Positions 44,710 to 56,889 of a stretch of DNA of 64,000 nt are shown here, one piece after another. Position 1 is the stretch's first letter. Each line of letters starts with the position of its first letter. The notes under the pieces are model-generated. The model had not been told where the DNA came from, did not search any database, and saw only the letters and a list, made by a program, of their open reading frames with translations. The stretch spans positions 16,309,821-16,373,820 of the forward strand of contig NC_080548.1 of assembly GCF_028640845.1 (NCBI RefSeq), given 5' to 3'. Made by a program: the position numbers and the translations under genes. Source of the DNA: Ahaetulla prasina (Eukaryota > Chordata > Lepidosauria > Squamata > Colubridae).

Positions 44710-45479
44710 GTTTAGACAGTAACACACAACTGTTGCATGGAGGATTTCCCCCCCCCCAATAATCCACAGATTACTGCAAGAATGTTTTTCGACCTAAAGT
44801 TCTCAGTGGTGGAAATGGGAGCAACAGCTAGACGGGCGAATGCAGTGAGAGCTGAAAGGGGAAGGAAGAAAGAGTTAACTTTATCCATCACAATAGTTCC
44901 AGCCAAACAGGGAACCAGCCTTCCCCCATCTGTTGTTCAAAGCAGCTTAAGGAAATATCAAACCTAACCACATAGTTTGGCTTTGCATCTCTTAAAAAAA
45001 ACCCAAAAAAAACAGAAACAGTCCTTCCAATCAAAACTTGAGAGTTTTTTCATCTCCTGAACAGCTTTAGGTTGTCCTTTTGTTTTGTTTTTTAAATGGA
45101 GGCACTATAGCTCTGTTATGGAACTGAGTTAAACTTCTCTTATGGGAAAACACCTGGACACATGCATGCAGACAGCCAGGGAACACTTTAAATGCTTCCT
45201 TTCCTCCCAAAGGAAATCCCCTTCAGGATGCCCAGTTTGGTTTTGAGCTGCTGGTGGATACATGGCTTCTGATTGCAGCCTAACTCTGTGCTTTTCTTCT
45301 CACACTCTCTGTCAGGTGATGCCCTGGACCTACACAATTTCCTGTGCCCTTTTAGGAAGGAGAATTAAGTTCTCATTCTCGTATTCAAAATAGTTTTGGA
45401 TTGCTTTGTGTCATGCCCCAATCTTTCCTGTCAGTACTGCCTAGTGTGGAGTTCTTTTGCAATGCTGGGCCGGCGTAAC

Positions 45480-46180
45480 AAGTAATTTTTAAAAATCAAT
45501 AAAAATACACAAATACTTAAGGTGGGCCATGGAATGGATTGCAATCTCTCCCGTTCATTCATTCATTCATTCATTCATTCAGTATAGCTGCCTATCTCAA
45601 CAAGTAATTCTGGGTGGCAAACAATCTTAAAATAAAAACTGTTCACATCACAAATATAAAAATTAGAATACATGGCAGCCAAGGAAGAGATCACTATTAG
45701 CATAGTAGAGGGGTCCCTTCACGCACTTGAGGTCCCAGGCCTGGGCCATGAGCCATGGAGGTCTTTAGGGCCTTATAGAATGCCAGCGGAGTCAGGGCCA
45801 TCCCGATCTCCGGAGAAAGACTATTCCATAGGGCGGATGCTCTACCACAAAAGGAACCCTGGTGGATCCCACCAACTGGTATTTCTTGGCTGGTGAAATC
45901 TGGAGCATGCCATCCTGCTGGACCACATTGGACAGATAGAACAACCGAGGGAGTTATGAAGGCCTTTAAAGGTGACAACAACCCATATTTTGAACTGGAG
46001 CCAGAAGCCAAGCAGCAACAGAGTAGTGGTGTTATTACGTGCCGAATCATCAGCACCAAGGGTTATCCATAGAGCTGCATTCTGCACCAGTTGACAACTT
46101 CCGAATACTCTTCAAGGGCAGCCCCATGTGGACTACATTGCAGCAGTCCAAGCAGGAATCAAAGTGATCAGGGTTTTGTT
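45480..46180 (-). mobile_element. Old LINE 3' region (L2/CR1-type, uncertain)
   Basis: On the minus strand the 3' tail (ATTC-type run at 45554-45580 and gtatagctgcctatctcaac) follows a body with cctttaaaggtgacaacaac and gcagccccatgtggactac. A related copy is at 60690-61500. The clade is a guess from tail shape and memory of squamate repeats. Confidence 0.6.
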
Positions 46181-46387
46181 TTCTCATCCTTGATAATGCT
46201 ACATTTTGAGTATTGATGGCAAGATGGATCTCTGGCTTAAGAACACTCCAGTTATATTGATTAAGTGCAAAATTAAAGGAAGACTTGGGTCTCTCTTGCT
46301 GAAATTAAAAGCACACAACGTTGGCCAGATTGGTCAAAACATCATGTATGACAGTAAGTATCAGCAGCCACTTATCTGTCCAATATA

Positions 46388-46670
46388 ATAATAATAATAA
46401 CAGAGTTGGAAGGGACCTTGGAGGTCTTCTAGTCCAACCCCCTGCCCAGGCAGGAAACCCTACACCACTTCAGACAAATGGTTATCCAACCTCTTCTTAA
46501 AAACTTCCAGTGTTGCAGCATTTACAACTTCTGCAGGCAAGTTGTTCCACTGATTAATTGTTCTAACTGTCAGGAAATTGCTCCTTAGTTCTAAGTTGCT
46601 TCTCTCCTTGATTAGTTTCCACCCATTGCTTCTTGTTCTACCCTCAGGTGTTTTGGAGAATATCGCTAAA
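46388..46670 (-). mobile_element. CR1 LINE 3' end
   Basis: The (TAA)n-like tail at left, then agagttggaagggaccttgg and text down to ccattgcttcttgttctacc. 5'-truncated just upstream of the RT end. Confidence 0.88.
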
Positions 46671-47320
46671 GCAGACTGGGGATATGAAGGATAAGTCCAG
46701 TTGCGTCTTGAGAAACTGAGGTTTAAAATCCTTGATCACTGAGACACGTTTCAGAATGATCAATTTTCACTTTTACAAATGTTTATCTCTGGATCAGAAG
46801 GAAGCTGCTAAGCAGGGCTATTTGTGAAGGTTAATTGTATAAAATTGCAAAAAAAGGAACACGCTGCATTGTACACTTAATATTTTAAACTGCATTCTAT
46901 TAAGAGACTTGATGATAACATTCTACTCTCACTCCTGTTCCCTTCTGCACCCAAACAGGTGTAACAAACACCAGCTGATTCTTCCACCAACATCAATGAT
47001 GTTTTTCTCCTTCATGCTCCAGCTCCATCTCACTCCAGTAGCTTCAATTTGATGATTTCCAATGTGATTAACCTTGAGGTTGTCTTATTTGGAACTCAGA
47101 AGATGGACCAATGGTGGGACAGGCAGACAAAGAGGCAGGCAAAATAACCTGTGCCTACCTACTTACTCATGGCTAACTGAACCAGGACCAGCTGGATTAC
47201 AGGTTCTGTGGTTAACCTCCGAGTTTGCACAACGCATTGAACAATCTAGCAACTATCAAAAGTGGGTTTGCACAGGCTGGTTTGCAGGTTACGAAGTTAT
47301 GTGAACCCCAAAGGTTGCTT
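46671..47320. other. No recognised feature
   Basis: Unassigned intergenic sequence. Confidence 0.45.
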
Positions 47321-47329
47321 TTTAAAGAG

Positions 47330-47515
47330 GCAACTGGACTTTTGGGTTTTTCTTTGAAGACGTTTCGCTTCTCATCCAAGAAGTTTCTTCGGCTCTGACT
47401 GGATGATGACTGAATCCTTCCATTCCCCCACCATCAAGTCAGAGCTGAAGAAGCTTCTTGGATGAGAAGCGAAACGTCTTCAAAGAAACGCCAGAAAGTC
47501 CAGTTGCCTCCGGAA
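47330..47515. repeat. Long inverted repeat, arms about 75 nt
   Basis: The left arm (gaggcaactggactttt ... cttctcatccaagaag) is mirrored by the right arm (cttcttggatgagaagcgaa ... agtccagttgcctc) around a spacer of about 35 nt. It is followed by ataaccatgacctggatgac. The text resembles a dispersed vertebrate repeat that I recall, perhaps Penelope-like; class undecided. Confidence 0.75.
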
Positions 47516-47711
47516 AAAGCACCTTTTGGGATAACCATGACCTGGATGACTGAGAATCTCCATAGACAAGTAACTGTGAACGTAACCATAGTGTTTAATA
47601 CGCACTGCTCTATATTTTCCTACCACAAATGAAGCCTCTCTGCCACACTCAAAATACATATTACCGTTTATCATATGTATGCATTTATAACCCACCTTTC
47701 ATTTGGGAACA

Positions 47712-48112
47712 ACTAGTCCTTGACTTACAACCATTCATTTAGCGAATATTCAAAGTTACAATAGCACTATAAAAAGTGACTTACGACCATTCCTCACACT
47801 TACAACCATCGCACCATAAGCATATGATCAAATTTTGAGTGCTTGGCAACTGGCATGTATCTATAATGGTTGCAGCATCCCAGGATCATGTCATTTACCA
47901 CTCGTGACCTTCCTAGCTGGCTTCTGACTGGCAAAGTCAACGGGAGAAACCGGATTTGCTTAATGAGCACATGGTTCGCTTAACGACTGCAGTGATTCAC
48001 CTAACAACCATGGCAGGAAAAAAAATTGGTCACAATTCTCTTAAAAATCACCTTGCTTAACAAGAGAAATTCTGGTGTCAGTTGTGGTCATATGTCAAGG
48101 ACTCTCTCAATA
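47712..48112. mobile_element. TA-flanked MITE family, worn copy
   Basis: tagtccttgacttacaacca at the left and catatgtcaaggactctct at the right, with ordered internal words as in 30181-30574. Terminal bases are degraded. Confidence 0.8.
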
Positions 48113-48685
48113 GGGAGATTCCTCCTTGTATTTTCTCTGCAACAGTTCCTGTGAGGTAGGTCACACTGAGAGCGTGCGAGTGGCCTAAAATCTCCCAGGT
48201 GGGGGGGCATGACTGAGGAAGGGGTCTCTGTGCCAGTTTGACACCTTTGCCACCAAGTCAGAATGACTCTCTATAATGTCAAAACATTTAACACTGATAT
48301 CTGGACTAGCTACTGTGAATTTATTTGTCTATTCTCCTCTCACGCATGCGTATACACACAACTACTTTTATGGAAAGCGCCTGAAAACTTCACATTGATA
48401 GGTTTGGAAATTAAAAGACCATCCCCTGCTTTGGATTTTCCTGCTCGAAGACCAGAAACACAGAATTTAACCAACTCTCATCAACGTCTTTGAAAACACA
48501 AGGGGTAAAGCGCATGTGAAAAATATTTTAATGAGAAGTTCCCCATTAAGATGATATCACCAATTTTCAGAAAGTAGAGTTTATTGGGGCAAAAGGGAGA
48601 GAATGAGGGGAAGCTAGGATATCACACAGAGAACGCAGCAAGAAATTGTGTGCCAAAAGATCCGCAATTATGGCTGGCTCATTCT

Positions 48686-48688
<3 letters not shown>
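48113..48688. other. No recognised feature
   Basis: Unassigned sequence between the MITE and the simple-repeat block. Confidence 0.45.
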
Positions 48689-48779
<91 letters not shown>

Positions 48780-48970
48780 AAGAAAGAGAGACAGAAAGAG
48801 AGACAGAAAGAGACAGAGAGAGAGACAGAGACAGAGAGACAGAAAGAGAGAGAGAGACAGAGAGAAAGAGAGAGAGACAGAAAGAGAGAGAAAAAAAGAG
48901 ACAGAAAGAAAAAGAGACACACAGAGAGACAGAAAGAAACAGAGAGAGAGAGAAAGAGACAGGGGGGAGG

Positions 48971-49012
<42 letters not shown>
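48689..49012. repeat. Compound (CT)n-(CA)n-(GA)n-(GACA)n array
   Basis: A CT run (about 48692-48722), a CA run, then GA interspersed with GACA and GAAA, closing with a GA run at about 48973-49010. The CT and GA runs form a large inverted repeat. All long frames are repeat readings. Confidence 0.97.
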
Positions 49013-49210
49013 ACTGCAGTTAGGGATGGGCACAGAGGGGGGACAGGGAAACTGGATGCACACTGAAAACACATCTGTGCTTCGTTCCAGCATTCCTGAT
49101 TTGCCAAAGCACACACACGGGAGTCCCAGAAGGCAAGTCACAAGGAAGCAAAGAAGAGCATAGCTGGAAGAAAGAAACACGGGGAGGGGCTGGGGGGAAG
49201 AAACAAGGTA

Positions 49211-49757
49211 CAGGTAGTTCTCAGACTTGCAATAATTCATTTAATGACCGTTCAAAGTTACGACAACACTGAACAAAGTGACTTATGATTTTTCACACTT
49301 ATGACCGTTGCAACATCCCTACGGTCACGTGATTTACATTCAGATGCTTGACAACTGGTGTACATTTACGGCGTTGCAATATCCCCGGTTTGTCCGATTC
49401 AGTGGTGGGTTGCTACCGGTTCGGACGAACCGGTAGTAGCAGCGGTGGGAGGCTCCGCCCACCCGTCTGGACATCATCAAATACACTCTGCGCATGCGCA
49501 GAAGCTTCTGAACCTTCTGAACCGGTAGCAAAGGTAAGTGAAACCCATCACTGGTCCAATCCCCTTTTGAGACTTTCTGATAAGCAAAGTCAATGGGAAA
49601 GCCCGAATTCACGTAACAACCATGTTACTAATTTAACCGCTGCAGTGATTCACTTAATAAATGTGGCAAAGAAAGTCATAAAATGGGGGCAAAATCTCAC
49701 TTAACAAATTTCTCATTTAGCGACATAAATTCTGGGCTCAGTTGCGGTTGTAACCTG
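49211..49757. mobile_element. TA-flanked MITE split by a hAT-type MITE
   Basis: It begins caggtagttctcagactt after TA (49209-49210) and resumes at 49554 after the 154-bp insertion. The right end is incomplete (ggctcagttgcggttgtaac). The nesting gives the relative age: the TA family came first. Confidence 0.85.
49400..49553. mobile_element. hAT-type MITE, nested, imperfect TSD
   Basis: Begins cagtggtgggttgctaccgg and ends gtgaaacccatcactg. Flanks gtccgatt and gtccaatc match at 6 of 8 positions, so the insertion is aged. Confidence 0.88.
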
Positions 49758-49799
49758 GATTTAAATTGTCAAGAACACTTTGATCTCTAAACCCTTCCC

Positions 49800-50015
49800 T
49801 ACAGATCAACTCTATTACGATGCTGCCTTTTTTTATTTTGTTTTTAAATGAACTGCTTTTTTATTTTTGTATTTACTCTTGTTAAGCATTGCTGGGTTTG
49901 TTGTGAGGGGTTTATTGAACGCTGTTTTAAAATTCTACTCTTGTAAATCACTCTGGGCACCTCTGGGAACTGAGCGGAATAGAAGTAAAATAAGTTTGTA
50001 AAATAAACAATAATT
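49800..50015 (+). mobile_element. Old L2-like LINE tail (tentative)
   Basis: aaatcactctgggcacctctgg and gaagtaaaataagtttgtaa resemble a diverged LINE 3' end. Weak call based on tail shape alone. Confidence 0.4.
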
Positions 50016-50117
50016 ACAAATTCTTCCTCCTGGCTTTTGAAAAAGGAGTGGACATGAACCACAAAGGAAAATGGGAAACAAACAAGCTTCTTACTTGGAA
50101 TCGTCGTCTTTTAAACA

Positions 50118-50508
50118 CAGTCCTCAACCTACCACCATTCATTTAGTGACCTTTAAAGTTATAACAGCACTGAAGAAAATGACTTATGGCCAGTCCTCAC
50201 ACTTATGACCATTGCAGCATTCCCCACTGTCACATGATCAAAACTCCAGCGCTTAGCAACTGGCATGTACGTACAATGGTTGCAGCGCCCAGGGCCGTGG
50301 GATCAATATTTGTGACCTTCCAAGCCAGCTTCGACAAGCAAAGTCAAGCAGGATGGAGGATTCACTTAATGACCCTGTGAATCATTTAAGAACTGCAGTG
50401 GTTTACTTAACAACTGTACCAAAAGCAGGCCTTATAAAATCTGGCGTCACTCACTTAACAACTGCCTCACTTAGCAATACAGATTCTAGTCCCAACTGTG
50501 AGGACTAC
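50118..50508. mobile_element. TA-flanked MITE family, full-length but worn
   Basis: Begins cagtcctcaacctacca and ends ctgtgaggactacta. Internal order matches the 394-bp copy. The L2 below starts right after it, so the L2 5' truncation point abuts the MITE. Confidence 0.82.
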
Positions 50509-50510
50509 TA

Positions 50511-50955
50511 ATAGCGCTCCATGGCATAGGGCCGGGCTATTTACGGGACCGCCTACTGCCACCGATTGCCTCCCACCGACCCGTACGCTCTCACAGAGAG
50601 GGACTCCTTAGGGTGCCGTCCGCCAGGCAGTGCCGGCTGGCGACACCCAGAGGAAGGGCCTTCTCTGTGGGGGCTCCCACTCTCTGGAACGAGCTTCCCC
50701 CAGGGCTGCGCCAACTTCCCGACCTCCGAACCTTCCGCCGCGAGCTTAAGACACATCTATTTATTTGCGCAGGGCTAGCCTAGAGTTTTAGTTTTAAATT
50801 TAGTTTTAATGGGGTTTTATATTATTTTAGCGATGTTTTAATTTCGACCTATTTAATAAGTTTTTTAATTGTTTTTACTTGTATTTTTCTATGTTTTTAT
50901 TTGGCTGTACACCGCCCTGAGTCCTTTGGGAGATAGGGCGGTATAAAAATTCGAA

Positions 50956-50998
<43 letters not shown>

Positions 50999-51002
50999 AT
51001 AC
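50511..51002 (+). mobile_element. L2-type LINE 3' end with RT C-terminus
   Basis: Starts within the RT C-terminus (gcgctccatggcataggg) and continues with coding text for YLRDRL, GRAFSVGAP and the last RT residues (ccgccgcgagcttaagacac). The 3' UTR ends ggctgtacaccgccctgagt and (AAAT)n at about 50952-51001. Confidence 0.88.
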
Positions 51003-51517
51003 TTATATAGAAGGGAATATTCAAGGGAAAAAAATACTTTTAATAAATGGGGGAATGTAGTAACAATGAAAACAAAAGAAAAGCAGGTTCTTAGGAAAAG
51101 TCTTGAGTTGACTAAAATAAACCTAAGATTAAGGAGCTGGCTGAAGGCCACCAAGTGTAAGACTCTGATTGAACGTGTGTGTGTGTGTATATGTATGAGT
51201 ATGTATGTACACACACACAGGGATCATAAAATTCTTCTCAAAAGTTGGCTTGTTTAAAATGCTATTGGCAACTCTTTTTTCAAAAAACAAAAAAGCTGGA
51301 TCTTTCATCAGTGACAGAGTGATCAGAACATGTTCTGATTTCTTTGCAGAATCGTCCCACAAAAGGAGATTAAGAAGCAACAGGAGCTTTTCTACCTGCA
51401 CAAACTGGCCTTTGCCAATCAGGTGTACCCTCCCAAACAGATTGGATTTCACCCCCCACCCCAATTCTAAACCATGATGAACAATGGCTAGGCTGGTTAA
51501 AAAGAAGCACTGATCCA

Positions 51518-51532
51518 AGAAAGAAAGAATGA

Positions 51533-51612
<80 letters not shown>

Positions 51613-51692
51613 GAGAAAGAAAAAGAAAGAGAAAGAGAAAGAGAAAGGAAAAGAGAGAGAGAAATAGAGAGAAAGAGACAGAGAGAGAGAGA
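51518..51692. repeat. (GAAA)n microsatellite with GA-rich end
   Basis: About 22 GAAA units at 51523-51612, then degenerate agaaag/agagag to about 51692. Confidence 0.97.
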
Positions 51693-52436
51693 GATGGAAT
51701 AAAATGCTCTTAATTGTTCAAACCAATGCAGCCTCTGCAGTGCTGCAAGAGAGAGAGCACAGAGGTCTTATCTTGCACAGAGCAGCTATTTTAACCTGAT
51801 GGCTAACCGCAGATGTGCCTCCAGGTTCTAACATATCAAAAAAATGAAACCCACTCCCCACAGGATGTGGGCTCAGAACATGGTCTGTGAATGACTTAGC
51901 CCTCGTTTTAAAGCGCTTTCAAAACTTGGGCCTATCCATTTGATCAAACCATGGAGGGAGGGATTAGCATGTGGTGTGAATCAAAAACTGGAGTCCACTA
52001 AAGCAGCAGATATTAAAGAGTTAGTTAGCCAAACGGATGCTGTCTTGATTGGGGCTCAAATAGTCCCCACCTGTGTCATGCAAACAGCTTTCCTAGGAAT
52101 TAGCTACCCTTCATTCTCCCAAGACTGCAACGCTAGGAATGCTGGCTCTATCACCATTCTGATTTTTCCATCTTCCACAGCTCCATGGGGGTGGAACCAG
52201 AAGAAAAAGGGGAGGATGGTTCTTCCAACCTGCCCAAATTAATGTCGATCCCAATCATACTCCACTAAAAAGAAAAAAAAATAGTGAAAGAACTTATCAC
52301 TAATTGATAAGTTGAGCTGATTGGGAGAACTGTCAAAGCAGTGCAGAAAAGTCCCAGCCATTGTGCGTTGTATATTATTAGGATGTCTGGAGTCATTCAT
52401 GTTGGGTGTAAAAATGACCATGACTTGGGTCACCAC
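51693..52436. other. No recognised feature
   Basis: Unassigned intergenic DNA. Confidence 0.45.
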
Positions 52437-52663
52437 CAGTGGTGGGTTTCACATTTTGTTGCCACTGGTTCCCCCCACCCACCCGCCCCCCCCCGGCACG
52501 GGCATACTCGCTTCGCGCATGCACACACCTTCCGCACATGCGGCCCACCTCAAAACCGTGCCTAAATAAGACGGCATAGAGCCGGGGCGGGTGGGCAGGC
52601 CCACCTACGATCTCCGCTATGGGTTCACCTGAACTGGTAGGAACCGGCTGAATACCATCTCTG
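52437..52663. mobile_element. hAT-type MITE, TSD gtcaccac/gtccccac
   Basis: Begins cagtggtgggtttcac and ends gctgaataccatctctg. The flanking octamers differ at one base. The core has cgcgcatgcacacacc and other CpG-rich words. Confidence 0.88.
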
Positions 52664-54542
52664 GTCCCCACCTTCTATTCTCGAATCCTATTAGAAGAAA
52701 TTTAACTTGATAGCCGAGTCTTCATGCAGAAGATCTTGGTCAAATCCTTGGGTGGTAGAAGAACTACACAGGAGAAGGATCAAGGAGAAAGCCATATCCC
52801 CACCAAGACTGGCAAGGCAAGGTACTGTAGATAAACAGGGAGCAAACTCCACGCTCATTAGTACCAATGATGTTAACTAGGCATTAATGAAATGGCTGCA
52901 AACAAACCAAGTTCAGAGAACACCAAGGGCTTCAAAGTTGAACCCTGAGCTACAGATAACTCTCTTCTATTGGAGTTAAAATCATCTCAGGTATTAGAGC
53001 TGCGGAAAAACAACTCCATTCAGATCCGGTTGTTCCAGAAAGCAAGCACACCTCCCACCACTTTTAACCTCCATGCCCGCAGGAGATTAATCAATCGCTA
53101 TTCTTCATTCCAAAGATAAGGGTAAACTCCAGAAGCCAGAAAAGCCAGAGTAAGAATTCTCTCTCATCCTATTCATGCCCCAAATTCCACATTTAATTCC
53201 CACCTGTTCAGTCTAAGGGCACTTTGCAGCTTTGGGGCTTCTTAAAGCCGATTGCCCCACCCAAGACCCTCCCTCCTTCCATCTGGATAGAGGCGTTACC
53301 TGCAACATCCTTGAAAAAAAATACAAAAACAACAATGTAGAGTTAAGATATCTCAGCTGTTCGGACAGAAATTATTGTCTTTCTTTTTTACTTTATGCTT
53401 CACACTGTGCTGAATGCCTATACTGGTATAAGGCTTGGATTTTACCAATGACCTGCAGTTTTTAAAACAGTGTAAAGTTCATTATGTAAAAATAATCAAT
53501 GAAATATTGACAGTTCTTATCTAACAAACTCAGTCCTTTTTTAACACTGTGACGCTTGTAAATTTCCCTGTTTATTCGCTCTCTGCATTTCTTTCTTAGC
53601 CTTTCTTTTGTACCTTTCCTTTTTTGGGGGGGGGTGTTTCCCCTTTCTTTTCTCTCCCTTTTTCCTCAAAAAGGTGGACCTAAAATATAATTCTAAAAGA
53701 AGAGGAGGGGGGAGGAAGAAGAGATGGGGTGTTTAGCTGGATCATGGGACTTTGGGCACCACCTCTGATTTTTGCACGCCTTCCTCTTCTCCTGCTTAGG
53801 AATTTAAACTCTCTGCAACCGTGTGACAGAATGAGCCAAATTGCTGGACTGTGGAGGAGTCGATCTGGATTCAACAGCTCTCCTTCCACCTACCTGAAAT
53901 GCAATTGCAAGACTTTCACTTACAACAAAAGGTTGCTCAAGAGAGTCTTGCTCCACCTGGGTTACTAACAGCTCCGAGAGCCTCTCCCCTTCCTGATTAT
54001 GATAATTATCTTCTTCTCTTCCTTATTAGAGTTTATTTTTTAAAATCCTTTCCTCCCACCCACCCCCACCCCCAGTGCTGTCCCAGAAGAGATCTGCAGG
54101 ATCAGTGGAAGAACAGGAGGAAGAATTTCTGAAAGGATTGGCTTAGGTAGAAAGAAAGGAGGGGGGGGGAAACAACAGGTTTTTACACACTTTCACACAG
54201 CCTGCAGTTTTGTAAATCACAAAGCTGTTCTAATTGGGACCTCTTCCTTTCCTCGTGTCCTTACACTTTGGTTTTCTAAAAGCAGTACATTCTTACGGTA
54301 ATGATGAGATACGTAGTCCCACCCATCTAAGAAAAGCCACCCACTGATAAGCACCATCTTCCTTAGCTCCATCTCCTTGTGATCATGGTTTTTGATTGCA
54401 GGAACTGCGTATTTCTAGTTTAGGGGTCAACCACCTTAAAACAATCAAAGAGCCACAAAGGTCCTAACCGGAAGCCCGCTGTTCAATCCTGGAGCTGACT
54501 GGAAGTCCGGTTCCCTTGCCAGAGTCTCTTCCTAGCGTATTT
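52664..54542. other. No recognised feature
   Basis: Unassigned sequence with a few homopolymer runs; no repeat termini and no gene. Confidence 0.4.
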
Positions 54543-54835
54543 AATAGTAAGAGAGTTGGAAGGGACCTTGGAGGTCATCTAGTCCAGGGGTCTCCAACCT
54601 TGGTCCCTTTAAGACTTGTGGACTTCAACTCCCAGAGTCCCTCAGCCAGCAAAGCTGGCTGAGGAACTCTGGGAGTTGAAGTCCACAAGTCTTAAAGGGA
54701 CCAAGGTTGAAGACTCCTGATCTAGTCCAACCCCCTACTCATGCAGGAGACCTGTACTAGGGATTTGAACCGTCGAACTGCCAACCTTTCTGATCGACAA
54801 GCTCAGTGTCTTAGCCACTTGAGCCGCCTGTCCTA
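54543..54835 (-). mobile_element. tRNA-headed SINE with CR1-type tail, split by MITE
   Basis: The minus-strand head is at right (gcggctcaagtggctaagac, B-box-like ggttcaaatcc), then aggtctcctgcatgagtag and ggggttggactagatgacct, the CR1-like 3' part. The MITE at 54585-54719 interrupts it inside the CR1-like part. Same family as 25478-25632. Confidence 0.82.
54585..54719. mobile_element. Foldback hAT-type MITE, TSD atctagtc
   Basis: 135 bp from caggggtctccaacc to its complement ending gactcctg, with exact 8-bp duplications at 54577-54584 and 54720-54727. The two halves pair almost perfectly around cagccagcaaagctggctg. Best preserved member of this foldback family here. Confidence 0.95.
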
Positions 54836-54944
54836 ACTGAAAGCCCTATCAATTATGGAGCCGACCGGCGACAGGGAGCCGCAGCAGAAGGATGAAAGAG
54901 CCACATTCGGCTCCAGAGCTGCGGGTTGCCAACCCCTGCTCTAG

Positions 54945-55305
54945 TTTAATGAAAAGAAGGACTAGGCATAAAAATGATAGCAGTTTTCCAATATCTGAAG
55001 GGTTGCCACAAAGAAGAGGGGGGGGGGTGTCCATCTTTTCTCCAAAGCACCTGAAGGCAGGACGATAAACAATGAATGGAAACCGAACAAGGAGAGAACC
55101 AACCTAGAACTAAGGAGAAATTTCCGGACAGAACAATTAACCAGTGGAACGGCTTGCCTCCAGAAGTTGTGGGTGCTCCAACCCTGGAGATTTTTTAAGG
55201 ACAGCCATTTTATCTGGAACGGCGTTAAATTCTCCTGTTTGAGAAGGGGTTGGACTAGGAGATCTCCAAGGTCCCTTCCAACTCTGATATTCTACAAGCA
55301 GCTGT
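54945..55305 (+). mobile_element. CR1 LINE 3' end, forward orientation
   Basis: Contains tatctgaagggttgccaca, gaactaaggagaaatttcc and the end gggttggactaggagatctc then ttccaactctgatattctac. Truncated, non-coding as it stands. Confidence 0.88.
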
Positions 55306-56629
55306 GCCTGGAACTACATTCATAGGGGGGATGATGGGATATGTAGTCCTGCCTCTTTAAGAAAAGGCGCCCACATAAGGAAGGCTAGCTGAACCACTTC
55401 AGGATTTGCACCATGCCCTGGAGACCCACAGCCTCTTTTTTTTTTTTTTTTTTTGCACCCTTTATTCCTCTCCCCCCCCCCTCCTCAGCCGCACCTCTCT
55501 CTCTAATGATGCTGCGTTTGAAAAGAGGGCAGGTCACCGAAGTGACTGTTTATGTTCAAGAGAAGGGTAGCAATTACTCCTGAAGTCCAAAACAGTCTGC
55601 TCTGCCTCTTTAACGCCAATTTCCCAGGAATGCTTTGAACTAAAGCTATCGGATTTCACACCGGCCTCCAACTGGAGAAGAAATGGTTTGGGGTCTTTTG
55701 TCATAGAAAATCCAGCCATTCGTTGTGCTGTTCCAGCTCAAGAGCTGAAAAGGAGGTGGCTGGATAATACACCCCCCCCCCTTACAAATACCCAGCGCCA
55801 GGTTACCTTGAAGTCTCCTCTCTGCAAAGGAAGAAAATATTGATGAATTTGAGGGAAAGTTTTACTCTGGGGTGACCTCTCCCTTACAAAGGGTGCTTAG
55901 CCAAGATAAGGAGTGCCCGCTTTGTCATGGCATCTATGCTGGGGAAAGGCTTCACCCCAAAACGCACCACCTTAAACTGCTTTGGAATGGACCAGAAGGA
56001 GACACGGCCTATACCCATGAAAACATCAATGATAAAAAAGAATTATTTGCACAGCACTCCCCGATCCTTGACCGGTCTGCTTGAAGCAAATTCTGCTGAG
56101 TTTGTCAGCATTGCCCGGAATTGGCTTTCCTTTGTGCGCGCAGGCGGGTGGGCGGTTGTGCGCATGGCACAGCTGGGAACCCCTGAGCCCCCCCCCCCAA
56201 CACCTCCATTCGCATTCACGGCTGCCCTGTGCCCATTCAGTTCCACATTCTTTCATTTTGCTTTGGGAATTATCCAGAGCCTCTGTTCTCAAGAGCCAGC
56301 TTGGCACCGTGGGATGGGCTTCCCAGAATGCACTGCAAAGGTGTACCGCAAACAAAGGGCGAAAGCCAAAAGTCCACAGATGGACCTCTGCACACACACC
56401 CTGACCCAAGACGAGAGGAAGCCACCGAAATCTCAGCAGCTGCCCCCTAGTGGAGAAAACATCCCTTCCCCCAGATAAAGCCTACGGAGAGAAGGTAGCA
56501 TTTCAAATGAAGTGCAGATGATCAAAGGAGGAGGATAAGAGACTTAAAGAAGAGGGAAAAAAACCCTACCTCATGATACACATGAGAACATCCATCCGTC
56601 AATTCCAGGTAGCTGGATATTCTCAACGT
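55306..56629. other. No recognised feature
   Basis: Unassigned, with a T-run at about 55436-55454 and C-runs. No gene or repeat end visible. Confidence 0.4.
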
Positions 56630-56888
56630 AATTGTTGTGGTTCATTTGCTAAATTGTGTCCGACTCTTTGTGACTCCATGGACCATAGTACGCCAGACCT
56701 CCCTGTCCTCCGCTATCTCCCAAAGATTCCCCAAATTCATGTTCATTGTGTTGATGGCACCATCTAACTATCACATCTTCTCTTGTCCCCTTCTCTTTTT
56801 GCCTTCCATCTTTCCCAACGTCAGGGTCTTTTCCAAGAGTCCCCTCTTCTCATTAGGTGACCAAAGTATTTGAACTTCTCTCAACATA
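56630..56888 (-). mobile_element. BovB (RTE) LINE 3' end, divergent copy
   Basis: tgtgtccgactctttgtgac and ccatggaccatagtacgcca are close to the BovB 3' text shared with ruminants. The copy is more diverged from the 5.5-, 7.7- and 15-kb copies than those are from each other. It ends where a SINE begins (about 56890). Confidence 0.88.
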
Positions 56889-56889
56889 G

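Noticed and set aside
44319..44767. A repeat protein-like frame with QNGAS or PKMGPP units
   Set aside because: It is the 42-bp tandem repeat in a MITE; the unit length divides by three, so any frame repeats.
47455..47490. Possible hammerhead ribozyme in the inverted repeat
   Set aside because: The core words are present but there is no space for stem II and the order could be chance; kept only as a low-weight remark in the findings.
48584..49240. Several overlapping long frames (Arg-Glu, Ser-Leu and Ser-Val-Ser runs)
   Set aside because: All come from the CT/CA/GA/GACA simple-repeat block; open frames on both strands are a consequence of the repeat.
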